Shown: positions 61,290 through 64,000 of the stretch, piece by piece
How the letters are laid out: every line of letters starts with the position of its first letter
Numbering within the stretch: the stretch's first letter is position 1
Assembly (NCBI GenBank): GCA_963210315.1
Contig: OY723268.1
Location: forward strand, 496,001-560,000
Direction: 5' to 3'
DNA: 64,000 nt
Source: Rhynchopus euleeides
Lineage: Eukaryota; Euglenozoa; Diplonemea; Diplonemida; Diplonemidae
Notes under the pieces: model-generated
What the model was told of the DNA's origin: nothing
What the model saw: only the letters and a program-made list of their open reading frames with translations
Databases searched by the model: none
Translations under genes and position numbers: made by a program

Positions 61290-61601
61290 AGGGAGGGGGG
61301 GTGAGGTCTTTCCTTCGACAATGCATAGGCAGAGTGCAGTGCCCCGAAGAAAAACACGCAGGAGCAATTCGTGATTCCCTCCTTTCTTTTCCTTTTATTG
61401 CCCGTTGGGCCGGACACAATGCGAACACGACATAGACAGCGAACACAGACAGAAAAAGGAAATCGGGGGGTGAAGGGGGGGTTTGTCGAGAATCACTGCT
61501 GCTGCACTTTGTAAAAAACATGGGCGACACACTGAACACATCCGGATTTCGGCGCAGACTGAAGGGGAAGAAAACCAATAAGCTCCCTCCCCCCCAGGGA
61601 A
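59850..61601. repeat. Flank module, duplicate of 28320-30070
   Basis: Same order of blocks as the first copy. The GA tract near 61255-61290 is a few bases longer and the following G run shorter. Confidence 0.85.
60218..60647. mobile_element. TIR element with TACGCG-rich ends, duplicate
   Basis: Same ends and length as 28688-29117 (GCAGTGGTGGCTGCGTACG, CGTACGCTGCCACCACTGC). Confidence 0.8.
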
Positions 61602-61689
61602 AGGGGGAAACGGTGTGGGGGGGGTAGGGGGTGGGGGGGTGGTGCAAAGAAAGGAGAGCAGCGCTGCATGGGGGTGGCGGTGGTTCGGC

Positions 61690-64000
61690 TCACAGCATGG
61701 GCGGGGTTGCGTCCTTCTGGCACAGGTAGGTGCAGGCGCCGCAGAAGTTGGGGACGCACTGGTAGCCCTCGTCGCACTTGCCGATAGCAGGAACGCCTGG
61801 CGAGAAGGGCTCGCAGACAGGGCCCGGGCAGGGTGGCGGGAAGGGTGCGTAGACACACTGGCACATGGATGCGCTGTAGCAGCGGCCTGTGGGGCAGTTC
61901 TTTGCAGGGGTGTACTTCGTGCACGTGGCGTCCACAGGCTTCTTGCAGACACCGGGACCCGCACATTCCTTGTCACCGCACACGCACTCGAGATCCGTCT
62001 CGCAGAACTCCTGTGTGCACTCCAGCACGCTGGACCCACCACACTGACCGTCGACCGGAGAGCGCTTCACGCACACCTTGCTCTTGGAACACTGGTTCTT
62101 GGTCTCCCCAAGCAGCGGCTTGCACCACTCACCCGACTGGCAGTCAGTGTTGTACGTGCAAGGTGTCAGAGGTGCCGGTGTGGGTGCAGGGGCATCTGTG
62201 GCAGGAAGCTTCTCGCACAGGTAGGCGCAGGCGCCGCAGATGTTGGGGACACACTGGTAGCCCTCGTCGCACTTGCCGACAGGAGGGATGTCGGGCGAAA
62301 AGGACTCGCAGACAGGGCCCGGGCAGGGTGGCGGGAAGGGCGCGTAGACACACTGGCACATGGATGCGCTGTAGCAGCGGCCTGTGGGGCAGTTCTTTGC
62401 AGGGGTGTACTTCGTGCACGTGACATCCACAGGCTTCTTGCAGACACCGGGACCCTCGCAGTCCTTGTCAGCGCACACGCACTCGAGACCCGTATCGCCG
62501 AACTCCTGTGTGCACTCCAGCAGGCCAGAACCACCACACTGACCGTCGACCGGAGAGCGCTTCACGCACACCTTGCTCTTGGAACACTGGTTGTTCGTCT
62601 CCCCAAGCAGCGGCTTGCACCACTCACCCGACTGGCAGTCAGTGTTGTACGTGCAAGGTGTCAGAGGTGCCGGTGTGGGTGCAGGGGCGTCTGTGGCAGG
62701 GAGCTTCTCGCACAGGTAGGCGCAGGCGCCGCAGATGTTGGGGACACACTGGTAGCCCTCGTCGCACTTGCCGACAGAAGGGATGTCGGGCGAAAAGGAC
62801 TGGCAGACAGGGCCCGGGCAGGGTGGCGGGAAGGGCGCGTAGACACACTGGCACATGGATGCGCTGTAGCAGCGGCCTGTGGGGCAGTTCTTTGCAGGGG
62901 TGTACTTCGTGCACGTGGCATCCACAGGCTTCTTGCAGACACCAGGGCCCGCACATTCCTTGTCAGCGCACACGCACTCAAGACCCGTCTCGCAGAACTC
63001 CTGTGTGCACTCCAGCACGCTGGACCCACCACACTGACCGTCGACCGGAGAGCGCTTCACGCACACCTTGCTCTTGGAACACTGGTTCTTGGTCTCCCCA
63101 AGCAGCGGCTTGCACCACTCGCCCGACTGGCAGTCAGTGTTGTACGTGCAAGGTGTCAGAGGTGCCGGTGTGGGTGCAGGGGCGTCTGTGGCAGGAAGCT
63201 TCTCGCACAGGTAGGCGCAGGCGCCGCAGATGTTGGGGACACACTGGTAGCCCTCGTCGCACTTGCCGACAGGAGGGATGTCGGGCGAAAAAGACTCGCA
63301 GACAGGGCCCGGGCAGGGTGGCGGGAAGGGCGCGTAGACACACTGGCACATGGATGCGCTGTAGCAGCGGCCTGTGGGGCAGTTCTTTGCAGGGGTGTAC
63401 TTCGTGCACGTGACATCCACAGGCTTCTTGCAGACACCGGGACCCTCGCAGTCCTTGTCAGCGCACACGCACTCGAGACCCGTCTCGCAGAACTCCTGTG
63501 TGCACTCCAGGTTGGACCCACCACACTGACCGTCGACCGGAGAGCGCTTCACGCACACCTTGCTCTTGGAACACTGGTTCTTGGTCTCCCCAAGCAGCGG
63601 CTTGCACCACTCACCCGACTGGCAGTCAGTGTTGTACGTGCAAGGTGTCAGAGGTGCCGGTGTGGGTGCAGGGGCCTCTGTGGCAGGAAGCTTCTCGCAC
63701 AGGTAGGCGCAGGCACCGCAGATGTTGGGGACGCACCGGTAGCCCTCGCCACACTTGTCCACAGGGGGAATCTCGAGCGAGAAGGACTCGCAGACAGGGC
63801 CCGGGCAGGGCGGCAGGTAGGGCGCGTAGACACACTGGCACCTGGATGCGCTGTAGCAGCGGCCTGTGGGGCAGTTCTTTGCAGGAGTGTACTTCGTGCA
63901 CGTGGCATCCACAGGCTTCTTGCAGACACCGGGACCCTCGCAGTCCTTGTTTGCGCACACGCACTCGAGATCCGTCTCGCAGAACTCCTGTGTGCACTCC
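61690..64000 (-). CDS. Secreted cysteine-repeat protein B, second copy, 5' end beyond window
   Basis: Duplicate of the 30159-33281 gene, open to the window edge (770 codons visible). It contains the terminal repeat (FSPGVPAIG, CQKDATPPML), the QEFGDTG repeat with one cysteine missing, one SSVL/ECAGPG repeat ending QSFSPDIPSVG, the EAPAPT/SNLEC repeat, and most of the first repeat. Copy 1 has two adjacent SSVL/ECAGPG repeats where this copy has one, so one 495-bp unit was gained or lost. The signal peptide and start lie outside the window. Confidence 0.83.
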   Translation of the reverse strand, partial: ECTQEFCETDLECVCANKDCEGPGVCKKPVDATCTKYTPAKNCPTGRCYSASRCQCVYAPYLPPCPGPVCESFSLEIPPVDKCGEGYRCVPNICGACAYLCEKLPATEAPAPTPAPLTPCTYNTDCQSGEWCKPLLGETKNQCSKSKVCVKRSPVDGQCGGSNLECTQEFCETGLECVCADKDCEGPGVCKKPVDVTCTKYTPAKNCPTGRCYSASMCQCVYAPFPPPCPGPVCESFSPDIPPVGKCDEGYQCVPNICGACAYLCEKLPATDAPAPTPAPLTPCTYNTDCQSGEWCKPLLGETKNQCSKSKVCVKRSPVDGQCGGSSVLECTQEFCETGLECVCADKECAGPGVCKKPVDATCTKYTPAKNCPTGRCYSASMCQCVYAPFPPPCPGPVCQSFSPDIPSVGKCDEGYQCVPNICGACAYLCEKLPATDAPAPTPAPLTPCTYNTDCQSGEWCKPLLGETNNQCSKSKVCVKRSPVDGQCGGSGLLECTQEFGDTGLECVCADKDCEGPGVCKKPVDVTCTKYTPAKNCPTGRCYSASMCQCVYAPFPPPCPGPVCESFSPDIPPVGKCDEGYQCVPNICGACAYLCEKLPATDAPAPTPAPLTPCTYNTDCQSGEWCKPLLGETKNQCSKSKVCVKRSPVDGQCGGSSVLECTQEFCETDLECVCGDKECAGPGVCKKPVDATCTKYTPAKNCPTGRCYSASMCQCVYAPFPPPCPGPVCEPFSPGVPAIGKCDEGYQCVPNFCGACTYLCQKDATPPML

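Larger units (their letters stand above)
46261..64000 (+). repeat. Segmental duplication, copy 2 (runs past the window end)
   Basis: Near-identical to 16631-32964, in the same orientation. Noted differences: one additional 912-bp unit, two additional 495-bp repeats in the first cysteine-repeat gene, one fewer in the second, scattered length changes in homopolymer and GA tracts, and rare base changes (for example GCAAGGTTTTG at 28556 against GCAAGTTTTTG here). The junction at 46261 falls on CACACCCTCACC. Confidence 0.95.

Overview
The window is nuclear DNA of a GC-rich microbial eukaryote, most likely a protist or alga. The supported genes are split by short introns whose splice phases can be checked (8 of 9 donors begin GTATG; acceptors follow C/A-rich tracts ending CACAG or TGCAG). 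Gene density is low, and much of the DNA is inverted-repeat mobile elements, minisatellites and G/C-rich low-complexity sequence. No rRNA, tRNA or CRISPR array was seen. I cannot fix the lineage; an alveolate or stramenopile is plausible, but this is only an impression.

Layout. 1-14450 is repeat-rich and has no convincing host gene. It holds several copies of a ~187-bp terminal-inverted-repeat element (a MITE), a retroelement RNase H fragment inside a broken MITE, a very large head-to-head pair of 31-bp satellite arrays (6693-10228) bracketed by 10-bp minisatellites, and a ~1.6-kb imperfect palindrome (10815-12450). 14451-17421 (minus) is a four-exon gene for a single-pass membrane protein with a coiled coil and a PH-like C-terminus. 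17422-24542 is repeats, including a 912-bp tandem unit. 24543-36956 (minus) is a tandem family of three secreted proteins built of 7, 6 and 3 copies of a ~165-residue, 24-cysteine repeat. 37920-38994 (minus) is a two-exon TLDc protein with an N-myristoylation-type N-terminus. 40343-46260 (minus) is a six-exon TPR plus SGNH-hydrolase-like gene. One of its introns carries an inverted-repeat element with a methyltransferase gene fragment, followed by a hAT transposon remnant with an exact 8-bp target-site duplication.

From 46261 to the window end the sequence is a near-identical second copy of 16631-32964. The two copies differ mainly in repeat number: the 912-bp unit is present 2 versus 3 times, the first cysteine-repeat gene has 7 versus 9 repeats, and the second has 6 versus 5 as far as visible. 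The junction at 46261 cuts the TPR/SGNH gene at its 5' side and leaves only exon 1 of the membrane-protein gene, so the two are joined head to tail on one strand and could form a chimeric transcript. A true recent segmental duplication and a misassembly of two haplotypes both fit; the sequence alone cannot decide.

No operon-like cooperation is visible. The common thread is copy-number instability: secreted cysteine-repeat genes, satellites and MITEs all change in number or site between otherwise identical segments.
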